Assembly: GCA_003242315.1 (NCBI GenBank)
Contig: QGUY01000078.1
Location: 1 to 14,986, forward strand
From: Bacteroidota bacterium
Lineage (GTDB): Bacteria; Bacteroidota; Bacteroidia; Cytophagales; Cyclobacteriaceae
Reading direction: 5' to 3'
Length of the DNA: 14,986 bases
This document shows, one piece after another, positions 7,210 to 14,858 of this stretch; position 1 is the first letter of the stretch, and each line of letters begins with the position of its first letter. The notes below the pieces were generated by a model. The model was not told where the DNA came from and searched no databases. It worked only from the letters and a program-made list of their open reading frames with translations. Position numbers and translations under genes: made by a program.

Positions 7210-8712
7210 ATGACTGACATCCATAAGATTCTCGTGGCCAACCGGGGGGAAATCGCCCTCAGAGTCATGCGTTCGGCCCGGGAAATGGGCATCCGAACCG
7301 TTGCCGTATACAGCGAGGCCGACCGCCTCAGCCCCCACGTCCGATTCGCCGATGAGGCTTATTGCGTTGGCCCGCCACCCTCGTCGGAATCCTACCTCAA
7401 CATCGAACGCATTATCGAAGCCGCCCGTCGCTGTGGAGCCCAGGCCATCCACCCGGGTTATGGGTTTTTGTCCGAAAACGAACATTTTGCCCGCAGGGTC
7501 GTTGAGTCGGGGCACATTTTCATCGGACCCTCGGCACAGTCCATAGGACTCATGGGCAACAAGCTGGCGGCGAAAAAGATGGCTGCCGATCACCAGGTCC
7601 CCCTGGTGCCGGGCACCAACGACCCAGTATCAGACATCGCCACGGGCCAGCGCATCGCCCGCAAAACAGGATATCCCATTCTGCTCAAGGCAGCAGCGGG
7701 CGGGGGTGGCAAGGGGATGCGCATTGTGGAACGCGGGGAAGACTTTCCATCGCAGATGGAGCGCGCAGTGAGCGAAGCAGCATCTGCCTTTGGCGATGGA
7801 TCAGTATTCATTGAGAAATACATCGGAAGGCCGAGACATATAGAGTTCCAGATTCTCGGAGACATGCACGGCAACATCGTTCATCTCTTTGAGCGCGAAT
7901 GTTCCGTACAGCGGCGCCATCAAAAAGTCATTGAAGAGGCACCGTCGTCCGTTCTAACTCCTGAACTGCGAAAAGAAATGGGTGACGCCGCGGTGCGCGT
8001 AGCCCGTGCGTGTGGCTACTATGGCGCTGGCACGGTTGAATTCCTTCTTGATGAAAACAACCGGTTCTATTTTCTCGAGATGAACACACGCCTGCAGGTG
8101 GAGCACCCTGTAACCGAAGCCATTACCGGTTTGGACCTGGTGAAACTGCAGATCGAAATCGCACAGGGCAAACCGCTATCCTTCCGTCAGGATGACTTAA
8201 CCCTGAGGGGACACGCTATCGAGGCGCGGGTATACGCTGAAGATCCATTTAACAATTTTCTTCCCAATACCGGACGTCTCACCACCTATCGCCGGCCGCA
8301 CGGCAACGGTGTCCGCGTGGATGACGGTTTTGAAGAAGGAATGGAAATACCCGTGTACTACGACCCGCTGATCGCGAAGCTCATTTGTCATGGCGCTACG
8401 CGACAGGAAGCAATTGCCAGGATGATCAGAGCCATTGATGAGTACCGTATTTCCGGCGTAGAAACCACGTTGGGTTTTTGCAAGTTTGTAATGCAACACG
8501 AGGCATTTGTAAGTGGAAATTTTGATACGCATTTCGTTGAGAAGCATTTTTTGCCAGCTTCCCTTCCTTCCAATGACCGTACAGAAGCCATGCTTGCTGC
8601 TGTCCTGGCCGTCACACGGGTGGAAGAAGACGCGGCAGCCCCCGGCCCGATCATGATTTCTCACGGCTCGCCACAACAAAAATGGAGAAGAAACCGACAG
8701 ACGCGCGATTGA
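7210..8712 (+). CDS. accC: Acyl-CoA carboxylase biotin carboxylase subunit (AccC/PccA-like)
   Basis: This subunit carboxylates the biotin of a carrier protein using ATP and bicarbonate, for acetyl- or propionyl-CoA carboxylation. It has 500 residues from the ATG at 7210; an in-frame TTG at 7201 would add only three residues, and family members begin close to HKILVANRGEIA. All ATP-grasp features are present: Lys118 and Lys160, the glycine loop GGGGKGM (164-170), HIEFQ (His210), Lys239 in QRRHQK, Glu277 and Glu290 for metal, and Arg294 and Glu298 in NTRLQVEHP. About 50 residues beyond the E. coli AccC length end in KWRRNR, a tail I associate with the Bacteroidota acyl-CoA (propionyl-type) carboxylase subunits rather than canonical AccC. 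No BCCP or carboxyltransferase gene lies nearby, so its partner is encoded elsewhere. It overlaps maf by one base and was probably transcribed from the divergent region. Confidence 0.93.
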   Translation: MTDIHKILVANRGEIALRVMRSAREMGIRTVAVYSEADRLSPHVRFADEAYCVGPPPSSESYLNIERIIEAARRCGAQAIHPGYGFLSENEHFARRVVESGHIFIGPSAQSIGLMGNKLAAKKMAADHQVPLVPGTNDPVSDIATGQRIARKTGYPILLKAAAGGGGKGMRIVERGEDFPSQMERAVSEAASAFGDGSVFIEKYIGRPRHIEFQILGDMHGNIVHLFERECSVQRRHQKVIEEAPSSVLTPELRKEMGDAAVRVARACGYYGAGTVEFLLDENNRFYFLEMNTRLQVEHPVTEAITGLDLVKLQIEIAQGKPLSFRQDDLTLRGHAIEARVYAEDPFNNFLPNTGRLTTYRRPHGNGVRVDDGFEEGMEIPVYYDPLIAKLICHGATRQEAIARMIRAIDEYRISGVETTLGFCKFVMQHEAFVSGNFDTHFVEKHFLPASLPSNDRTEAMLAAVLAVTRVEEDAAAPGPIMISHGSPQQKWRRNRQTRD

Positions 8713-9287
8713 TGAAGATCCAGCCCGACCGTCCCCTGGTACTTGCCTCGGGATCACCACGACGAAAACAACTCCTGGAACAGGCTGGCTACACTTTTAC
8801 CGTTCGCCGGTTTGAAACCGATGAACAATTCGCAGCCGATATGCCGCCCGAGAAAGTGGCGTCGTATCTCGCGGCAAAGAAGGCATCTTACTTTCGCAAG
8901 GGAATTGGCGACGAGATCATCATTACTGCCGACACTGTCGTTATCCTCGACAGTCGGGTACTCAACAAACCAGCGGATGCTGCCGATGCCATTCGCATGC
9001 TGGAAACACTCTCGGGACGGACACATACCGTGATGACCGGCGTCTGCATTCTCTCTCGTGAGAAGGAACGCGTCTTTGATGACACCACGCTTGTCACTTT
9101 CCGGAAGCTTACACGCGCGGAGATAGAATACTATGTGGAGCATTATCAGCCCTTCGACAAAGCCGGCGCATATGGCGCCCAGGACTGGATCGGTCTTACC
9201 GGCGTCGAAAAAATATCAGGCTCCTACTTCAACGTTATGGGATTACCCGTGCATCGGGTTTACGAAAACCTGCAGGAGTGGATGTGA
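8712..9287 (+). CDS. maf: Maf/HAM1-like nucleoside triphosphate pyrophosphatase
   Basis: Maf proteins hydrolyse non-canonical or pyrimidine NTPs to NMP and pyrophosphate and are linked to nucleotide-pool cleaning and septum inhibition. From the ATG at 8712 the protein has 191 residues, a normal length. Motifs: LASGSPRRKQLL (11-22, the phosphate-binding SxSPRR), ITADTVV with catalytic Asp74, and DKAGAYGAQDW (149-159). The wording is closer to the dTTP/UTP group (YhdE/Bacillus Maf) than to the m7GTP group (YceF), but that assignment is an inference. The start at 8712 uses a TGATG overlap with the accC stop, implying translational coupling. An in-frame ATG at 8682 would add ten residues poorly matching the family. 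It converges with the glycosyltransferase gene; the 75-base gap between them holds no clear terminator. Confidence 0.95.
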   Translation: MKIQPDRPLVLASGSPRRKQLLEQAGYTFTVRRFETDEQFAADMPPEKVASYLAAKKASYFRKGIGDEIIITADTVVILDSRVLNKPADAADAIRMLETLSGRTHTVMTGVCILSREKERVFDDTTLVTFRKLTRAEIEYYVEHYQPFDKAGAYGAQDWIGLTGVEKISGSYFNVMGLPVHRVYENLQEWM

Positions 9288-9362
9288 AGGGAACCATATA
9301 GCGCATGGAGCGCATAGGTTTCACATAGAGGGGCAATGCCTTCCCGTACCAACTCCAACACT

Positions 9363-10193
9363 TCAAATCACCTTCCTCTCCCTCAAATCCGCCGCACCAG
9401 CCTTTGATATGCCATTGACCGCCCAGGCGCCTGTCTGCAGCCGGGTGCGGTTTCTGTCTGCTTTCTTGTCGGCGCCGTTTCGGATGGTACGTTTGCCCTC
9501 CTGGCACAGACATATGGCCTCATGGCGGACGGAGATTCCGTTCACACCGCGTTTGATGAGGCGTTCGCCAAAGTCGACATCATACTCAAACACGGAGAGG
9601 TCTTCGTTGAAGCCGTTTATGGAAAGGATGTCGTCACGCCAGGCTGAAGCGTTCGCGCCGCACCACGGTACTGAGGAAGAAAACTTTTCGAATAGCCGGT
9701 CCAGCAGGCGCTGGTTCGTCATGCCGATAAGTTTGCCGGGTTGGAGGCCGTTGTAGTAGAGCCAGCGCCAGTTAAAGGCGAACAGGGTGGCAATGTCTTC
9801 TTTAGTGATGGCACTCGCGACCTTATGAGGCACGCTGAAGTATCCGCCTGAGAGGAAGTGTTGCTTCCGGGAGCGCTTCATGTGTATCTCAACGAAGTCG
9901 TTGCGCGGAACGCAATGGTCGTTGGAGAAAATGAGATAGTCCGCGCTTGTTGCGGCAATAGCCCGGTTGAGCATCGCGATTTCCCGCGCCCTTCCGCCGG
10001 GGTCGGTAATATGCCGGATGTTCAGCACGCCGCGTTCGGAAAAATCCTTAATCAGCGCAGCGGTTTGCTGATCCTGGCCTTCCTCGGTAATGATGACGTC
10101 GAAATTGTTATAGGTCTGGTATTCGAATCCCCACAAACATTTTTGGAGTAGACTGGGTGAACTGCTTGTACTTATGATGACCGATACCTTCAT
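9363..10193 (-). CDS. Family 2 (GT-A) glycosyltransferase
   Basis: This 276-residue cytoplasmic enzyme transfers a sugar from a nucleotide-sugar donor, probably for a surface polysaccharide or glycolipid. The N-terminus KVSVIISTSSSPSLLQKCL and the later FEYQTYNNFDVIITEEG (about 23-39) are the usual GT-A nucleotide-binding strands. The metal-binding region reads FSNDHCVPRNDF (89-100) rather than the common D-D-D or DGD form. The acceptor region contains WCGANASAWRDDILSINGFNEDL (about 177-199) and EYDVDFGERL (203-212). The usual C-terminal His-rich ICLHLxH reads ICLCQEG here. The ATG at 10191-10193 is preferred over an in-frame TTG at 10205. It lies 138 bases after the adaptor gene; the gap has no clear function. 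Donor, acceptor and linkage cannot be assigned. Confidence 0.88.
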   Translation of the reverse strand: MKVSVIISTSSSPSLLQKCLWGFEYQTYNNFDVIITEEGQDQQTAALIKDFSERGVLNIRHITDPGGRAREIAMLNRAIAATSADYLIFSNDHCVPRNDFVEIHMKRSRKQHFLSGGYFSVPHKVASAITKEDIATLFAFNWRWLYYNGLQPGKLIGMTNQRLLDRLFEKFSSSVPWCGANASAWRDDILSINGFNEDLSVFEYDVDFGERLIKRGVNGISVRHEAICLCQEGKRTIRNGADKKADRNRTRLQTGAWAVNGISKAGAADLRERKVI

Positions 10194-10331
10194 CTGACTA
10201 AACAACCAATGGCACAGCGCCGGAACGTAACCTACCCTTCAGCTGGCAAACCAGTACCGCCCAGAAGTTCGGAGATGCCTAAATTTAGTAAAATTTGCAA
10301 CGGATGCAGAGAATCCGGTATCGGGATTTTG

Positions 10332-11699
10332 CTATTTCTTTTCTCCTGGTTTCGCTGCAGGACGTATCCTGTCGCCATCTTTGAGACGTTTAGACACGAC
10401 GAGGAAAGGACCGGTTACAACCTCGACCGTGTCTGAAATACCAGAAACGATTTCGATATTGTCGTAGTCACTGATTCCAGTCTTAACCTCAACCATACGG
10501 GCCACGCCATTGTCGTTCACGAACAGGACAACTTTATCCTCACGGCGCGGTGTGGTAGCTCCACCGGACTGGTTGCTGACAGGTTGCGGGCCAGTGCCTT
10601 CCCTTCCCTGCTCCTTATTGAGTTCGGCAGGGTTCCGGGTGGTTACCGCGGCCAGTGGTACAGCGAGGACATTCTCCTTGCGTGTCGTCAGTATCTCCAC
10701 GCTGGCGGTCATGCCGGGGCGGAAAGGATATGTATTCCCGGCGTCGATCAAATCCTGGTATGAAGACTTCAGAATGAGAATGCGGACTTCAAATTCCGTG
10801 ATCGCATCGGCAGTAGTCTTCTCGTTGGCTGTATTCGCGATTAAGGTCACGATGCCCTTGAAGATCTTTTCCTGCGAACTGTAGGCGTCAACATCGATAA
10901 GGGCAGTATCCCCCACGTGCACCCGGACAATGTCGTTCTCGTTAACATCCACGCGCACTTCCATGACGTTCAGATCGGCGATGCGCATCATCTCCGTACC
11001 GGCCATGGTTTGCGTTCCTACGACCCGCTCCCCTTTTTTCACGTCGAGTTTCGAGACAATCCCATCCATTGGCGCCACCACGTTGGTAAGCTGTACGTTC
11101 TCACGTGCTTCCCGTACAGATGCCTCACTGCTGCGCACAATGTAGCGCGCAGCTTCTACGGACTGGCGCGCCGATTTCAATTCATTTTCCGCTACCCTGT
11201 ACGATTGCTGCGCGAGTTGCCATTCAGCCTCTGAGATGACTTTCTCGTTGTACAGCTTTTCCTGCCGCTGGTAGTCCTGTTCAGCACGCATAAACGTAGC
11301 CTGTGCCGCAGCGAGCGATGCTTCAGCAGAAACCAGGTTGGCGCGCTGCTGGTTGAGCGCTGCTTCAGCGCGTTCAAGCTGAGAAATCCAAATGTCAGGT
11401 CTGATCTTTACGAGCAACTGCCCCTGCTTCACCGAGTCGCCTTCCTCGATCAACAGCTCGCGAATTTCGCCAGAGACTTCCGGTGCCAGCTTGACTTCGG
11501 TTACGGGCTGTACGGATCCGGAAGCGCTTACCTTTTCTACTATGGTCTTGTAACTCACCTTGGCAATGTCCACTTCCATTTCCTTGGGCTTGCCAATCCA
11601 ACCCATCGACTTCCCTATCGCCAATACTACGATGATCAGAACTGCGGCTGCGATCAGCCACCAAAGTGTTTTTGTTGATTTTCCTTTTTGCTTTGCCAT
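10332..11699 (-). CDS. Periplasmic adaptor (membrane fusion protein) of a tripartite efflux system, MacA/HlyD type
   Basis: This 455-residue protein would link an inner-membrane pump to an outer-membrane channel. It has a basic N-terminus and one membrane helix (about 12-30). A lipoyl/barrel-sandwich half-motif (about 60-100, with VSGEIRELLIEEGDSVKQGQ) precedes a long alpha-helical coiled coil (about 103-202, rich in Ala, Gln and Glu). The second lipoyl half follows (about 204-240, VVAPMDGIVSKLDVKKGERV), then beta-barrel and membrane-proximal domains. A Gly/Gln/Pro-rich linker (about 356-389) interrupts the C-terminal region, which looks like an insertion. The anchor helix and the wording favour MacA-type adaptors that work with MacB-like ABC transporters, but RND partners are also possible. 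It follows the TolC-type gene by 10 bases. No pump gene follows it; the next gene is the glycosyltransferase, 138 bases on. Confidence 0.9.
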   Translation of the reverse strand: MAKQKGKSTKTLWWLIAAAVLIIVVLAIGKSMGWIGKPKEMEVDIAKVSYKTIVEKVSASGSVQPVTEVKLAPEVSGEIRELLIEEGDSVKQGQLLVKIRPDIWISQLERAEAALNQQRANLVSAEASLAAAQATFMRAEQDYQRQEKLYNEKVISEAEWQLAQQSYRVAENELKSARQSVEAARYIVRSSEASVREARENVQLTNVVAPMDGIVSKLDVKKGERVVGTQTMAGTEMMRIADLNVMEVRVDVNENDIVRVHVGDTALIDVDAYSSQEKIFKGIVTLIANTANEKTTADAITEFEVRILILKSSYQDLIDAGNTYPFRPGMTASVEILTTRKENVLAVPLAAVTTRNPAELNKEQGREGTGPQPVSNQSGGATTPRREDKVVLFVNDNGVARMVEVKTGISDYDNIEIVSGISDTVEVVTGPFLVVSKRLKDGDRIRPAAKPGEKK

Positions 11700-11709
11700 A
11701 AATCAGGTA

Positions 11710-13176
11710 TTAAAAATCGACGGGTTTGTTCTGATAGAAATCGAGGATCTTTTTGCGAAACACAAAGTTGTACTTCGCTCTGGACAGGTCGCTTCGCGCC
11801 TGAAACAGTTGGCTTTCCGCCAGCTGGTACTCAAAGTAGTTTGACGCTCCGCTATTGTAACGTGCCTGTATCGATCGAAACGCCTCTTCACGCGCTGCCA
11901 CCTGTTGCAGGGCAGACTGATATGTCTTCTGCGCAGCGACAGCGTCGTTGTAAGCGGTTTCTACTTCCTGGCGAAGTGCATTCCTCACCTCCGCACGGTT
12001 GATCTCTGCCTGGTTACGGGCAATCATCGAACGTTGATAAGCTGAACGTGCCTGCATGCCATTAAAGACCGGTATCGAAAGGGTAAAGTTGAGTGAGCGA
12101 AACAGGTTGTCTTCAAACTGTTGCCGCCGTCCATAGGTTTCCTCCATGACACCCGGAGTTTCGAATGTGTTTGCCAGCACACGTTGCCCGGTCCCTTCAA
12201 CGTACCCGATCTCCTGTATCACAGGAACGGGATCATCTCCGCTCGGAACGAAGTGCGGACCATCCGATGCACTGGAGTAGTTGGTTGTAAGCGAACCGAA
12301 CATGCTCAACCTGGGCAACAAGTTGCCACGTGCAGCTTTAATGCCGTGCTCCCAGCCTTCGACGCGAAGGTCAGCGGCCCTGATCTCAGGCATCACGCGC
12401 AAGGCGGTCTGAAATATTTCTTCTCTTGTTTCATCGAGGATCAGGTCCTCAACAGCCAGTTCCGGAACCTCAACATCAAGCTCTGCGGTGGCAGGGAGTT
12501 GCATGGCCTGCTTTAGCTGGAGGAGTGACAGCGCGAGGGCATTCTCCTGGTTTACAACATTGAGTTCATTAGATGCAACTTCGGCTTCCAGATTCAGTTG
12601 ATCCGACATCGGGAGGGCACCGAGCTGAACCTGAACACGTGTGCGTTGAAGTTGCGCCTGGCTCGAACTTAGCTGAAGTCGTGCGTTATCGAGCAACTCC
12701 TTGTTGAAGATCACATTGACGTATAACGTCACCACGTTGATGATGACATCATTCCGAACGTTTTCCAGGTCCGCTTCAGACGCATCCAGGTTATAGCGAT
12801 TCTGTTTGATCTCATTTTGAATGCGAAGACCATTGAAAAGCATTACATTGCTTTGTGCGGCAAGTTGATTGGATCGGATCTCCTGCGTTGTAAACAAGTT
12901 CGTCACGGGGTTGATAGACCGTCCCCAGTTAAAACCATACGATGCGGATCCATTCAACGTTGGCACCATCGACCACCGGGCGAGGTTGTAATCGATCCGG
13001 CTCACTTCGACATCCAGTTCGCTTCGCTTTACGGCGAGGCTGGATTGCAGTGCATAGTCGACGCACTCACGTAACGTCCACACTCTGGTACCGGGAATGG
13101 AATCAGTCTGCGCGGCAAGCCGTCCCGTAGTTAAGGTGAGAACTAGTAGAAGGGTGAGGGTAACGTTTCGTTTCAT
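11710..13176 (-). CDS. TolC-family outer membrane efflux protein
   Basis: This 488-residue protein forms the outer-membrane and periplasmic exit duct of a tripartite efflux or type I secretion system. It has a signal peptide (basic start MKRN, hydrophobic 5-18, likely cleavage after AAQ near residue 23). Two long helical repeats of the OEP type follow (about 30-235 and 255-480). The second includes the conserved pattern FNFTLSIPVFNGMQARSAY (about 372-391) and RYNSGASNYFEYQLAESQLFQARSDLSRAKYNF near the C-terminus. The ATG at 13174-13176 is set by the signal peptide. It lies 6 bases after sdaAB and 10 bases before the adaptor gene, so all three are probably in one transcript. The signal-peptide evidence and helical pattern are clear; which substrate is exported is not. 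Confidence 0.93.
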   Translation of the reverse strand: MKRNVTLTLLLVLTLTTGRLAAQTDSIPGTRVWTLRECVDYALQSSLAVKRSELDVEVSRIDYNLARWSMVPTLNGSASYGFNWGRSINPVTNLFTTQEIRSNQLAAQSNVMLFNGLRIQNEIKQNRYNLDASEADLENVRNDVIINVVTLYVNVIFNKELLDNARLQLSSSQAQLQRTRVQVQLGALPMSDQLNLEAEVASNELNVVNQENALALSLLQLKQAMQLPATAELDVEVPELAVEDLILDETREEIFQTALRVMPEIRAADLRVEGWEHGIKAARGNLLPRLSMFGSLTTNYSSASDGPHFVPSGDDPVPVIQEIGYVEGTGQRVLANTFETPGVMEETYGRRQQFEDNLFRSLNFTLSIPVFNGMQARSAYQRSMIARNQAEINRAEVRNALRQEVETAYNDAVAAQKTYQSALQQVAAREEAFRSIQARYNSGASNYFEYQLAESQLFQARSDLSRAKYNFVFRKKILDFYQNKPVDF

Positions 13177-13182
13177 GTGCGG

Positions 13183-13863
13183 TCAAAAGTCAATATCTGG
13201 TATATAAGTCACCGATTGTACCCACTTCAGACTCCTTAGATATTCGAGCGTGAGGGGTTTCAATCCCGAATCCATTTCGATTACGAGACACGCAATGTCG
13301 TGCTTGCCTTTACGGGAAACCGACATAGACGCGATGTTGCAGTCGTCATGTGCGAGTACGCTCGCTATGAATGCGATGCTGCCTGGAACGTCTTCGGCTG
13401 TCACGACGAGCGTATGCAGGTTCGCGCGGAATCCAGCCTTGAATCCGTTGATCTCAGCGATGTTGATAACTCCGCCACCCAGGCTTTCCGCAACAACTTC
13501 AACAGATTTTCCGGAGGCGTCCGCCACCACCACCTTAAGTGTATTGGGATGCAGGGTTGACGCGTTGGGGATACCTTTGAAAGTAACGGCGAAGCCAGCT
13601 TGCGCAGCCAGTTCCAGCGCTTCCCTGATGCGTGCGTCATCCGTCTTGAAATCCATCAGTCCTGCTACAATCGCCCGATCACTGCCGTGTCCCTCAAATG
13701 TGCGCGCGAACGAGTTATAGAATGTCACTTCTGCCCGTACCGGCTCGCCATCCAGAAGTCGGCGTACCGTCCGACCGATCCGCACGACTCCGGCCGTATG
13801 TGAACTGGACGGCCCGATCATAACGGGGCCTATCATGTCAAAAACGCCGCTTCGCTCAGCCAT
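13183..13863 (-). CDS. sdaAB: L-serine ammonia-lyase (serine dehydratase), beta subunit
   Basis: With an alpha subunit carrying a 4Fe-4S cluster, this subunit deaminates L-serine to pyruvate and ammonia. It has 226 residues, as for Bacillus-type SdaAB. It carries the signature GPSSSHTAG (17-25) and SFARTFEGHGSDRA (51-64). A C-terminal ACT domain (about 148-222) contains HTLVVTAEDVPGSIAFIASVL, consistent with serine or ligand sensing. The protein lacks the cluster-binding cysteines, which belong to the alpha subunit. No alpha-subunit gene is adjacent, although the two genes are usually neighbours. Here the next gene, 6 bases on, is a TolC-type protein. The ATG at 13861-13863 has no Shine-Dalgarno sequence. 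The gap to thyA holds a terminator, so a promoter for this unit likely lies in 13864-13926. Confidence 0.94.
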   Translation of the reverse strand: MAERSGVFDMIGPVMIGPSSSHTAGVVRIGRTVRRLLDGEPVRAEVTFYNSFARTFEGHGSDRAIVAGLMDFKTDDARIREALELAAQAGFAVTFKGIPNASTLHPNTLKVVVADASGKSVEVVAESLGGGVINIAEINGFKAGFRANLHTLVVTAEDVPGSIAFIASVLAHDDCNIASMSVSRKGKHDIACLVIEMDSGLKPLTLEYLRSLKWVQSVTYIPDIDF

Positions 13864-13926
13864 ATTGGGTCAATAATGGTACGCAATATGTCGCATGAAA
13901 GTTGAATTGTTACAGGTGACGATGGA

Positions 13927-13951
13927 TTAAAAGGCCAGGAGGTTTCCGGCC
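13927..13951 (-). terminator. Terminator-like hairpin after thyA
   Basis: Read on the minus strand, GGCCGGA, a 4-base loop AACC, then TCCTGGCC form a 7-base-pair stem with one bulged T, followed by TTTTAA. It starts 10 bases after the thyA stop. An outer inverted repeat, GATGGA (13921-13926) with TCCATC (13953-13958), surrounds it and would extend the structure. It would separate thyA from sdaAB, though the U-tract is short. Confidence 0.6.
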
Positions 13952-13961
13952 GTCCATCCAG

Positions 13962-14756
13962 TCATACGGCAATAGGTGCCTTAATTGAGGGATGCGACTG
14001 GTAACCGACAACAGCGATGTCATCTGGTGTGTATTCAAACAAGGATGCCGGCTTTCTGCGCAATTCGAGTGTTGGCAGCTCCATAGGCTCCCTTGTGAGT
14101 TGAAGACGTGCCTGCTCCAGATGATTCAGGTAGAGATGCACGTCGCCCCCGGTCCAGATGAACTCACCGGGAAGCAGGTCGCATTGGTGCGCGACCATGT
14201 GCGTGAGTAATGCGTACGAGGCGATGTTGAACGGAACACCAAGAAAATAATCGGCGCTACGCTGGTATAACTGGCAGGAAAGTTTGCCGTTGGCGACATA
14301 AAACTGGAACATGGCATGACACGGCGGCAATGCCATCTTATCGATTTCCGCCGGGTTCCAGGCGGTCACGATGTGTCTTCGCGAATCGGGATTCTTTCGG
14401 ATCGACTCCACTACCCTGGCGATCTGATCAATTGACTCACCGTTGGAAGCAGGCCAGCTTCGCCATTGATAACCGTACACCGGCCCAAGATTGCCGTTTT
14501 CATCAGCCCATTCGTCCCAAATCGTGACGCCGTGTTCATGCAGATATGCAATATTGGTGTCACCCCGCAGGAACCACAGTAACTCAACGATTATGGAACG
14601 GAGGTGCAGGCGCTTGGTCGTCACAACAGGGAACCCTTCGGCAAGGTCGAAACGCATCTGTCTTCCAAATACCGACAAGGTGCCGGTGCCCGTGCGGTCC
14701 TCTTTTTTGATTCCGTTTTCGAGGATGTCCCGCATGAGGTCGAGGTACTGTCGCAT
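13962..14756 (-). CDS. thyA: Thymidylate synthase ThyA
   Basis: ThyA methylates dUMP to dTMP using methylene-tetrahydrofolate, for DNA synthesis. Starting at the ATG at 14754-14756 the protein begins MRQYLDLM and has 264 residues, exactly the E. coli length. Upstream in-frame codons to 14807 would add 17 residues not expected in the family, so the shorter start is chosen. The nucleophile Cys146 lies in LPPCHAMFQFYV, and RTGTGTLSVFG (21-31), RSADYFLGVPFN (166-177) and the C-terminal IKAPIAV are all as expected. No key residue is missing. Two hairpins bracket the gene: the strong terminator at 14812-14840 upstream and the weaker hairpin at 13927-13951 downstream, so it is probably a single-gene unit. 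Its promoter should lie in 14757-14811, where only a poor match to the phylum's consensus is visible. Confidence 0.98.
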   Translation of the reverse strand: MRQYLDLMRDILENGIKKEDRTGTGTLSVFGRQMRFDLAEGFPVVTTKRLHLRSIIVELLWFLRGDTNIAYLHEHGVTIWDEWADENGNLGPVYGYQWRSWPASNGESIDQIARVVESIRKNPDSRRHIVTAWNPAEIDKMALPPCHAMFQFYVANGKLSCQLYQRSADYFLGVPFNIASYALLTHMVAHQCDLLPGEFIWTGGDVHLYLNHLEQARLQLTREPMELPTLELRRKPASLFEYTPDDIAVVGYQSHPSIKAPIAV

Positions 14757-14811
14757 AAATCGGCTTTGGCCTGCAAAGAAAATAAGATACAATGGAATCT
14801 CAACCATAACG

Positions 14812-14840
14812 AAAAAAAAAGCCGGCGCGTGCCGGCTTTT
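14812..14840 (-). terminator. Strong rho-independent terminator
   Basis: A perfect 10-base inverted repeat, AAAAGCCGGC (14817-14826) and GCCGGCTTTT (14831-14840), has a 4-base loop. On the minus strand it is followed by an unbroken run of T to 14812. It ends the unit whose stop codon lies at 14859-14861, and isolates thyA from upstream transcription. Confidence 0.92.
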
Positions 14841-14858
14841 CCTGAAAGGCGGAATTCT

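Noticed and set aside
8197..8760. 187-residue minus-strand open frame across accC and maf
   Set aside because: It spans two well-supported plus-strand genes, with no family resemblance.
9133..9756. 207-residue plus-strand open frame across the end of maf and the glycosyltransferase
   Set aside because: It overlaps maf in another frame and is antisense to a glycosyltransferase with clear motifs; composition is shadow-like.
10312..10328. Possible terminator after the adaptor gene
   Set aside because: The stem is only 5 base pairs with a 7-base loop, and no U-tract follows on the minus strand.
10194..10331. Possible small gene or RNA in the 138-base gap between the adaptor and glycosyltransferase genes
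   Set aside because: No open frame with a sensible start, no convincing hairpin and no clear promoter match; only a short AT-rich palindrome (CTAAATTTAG) is visible.
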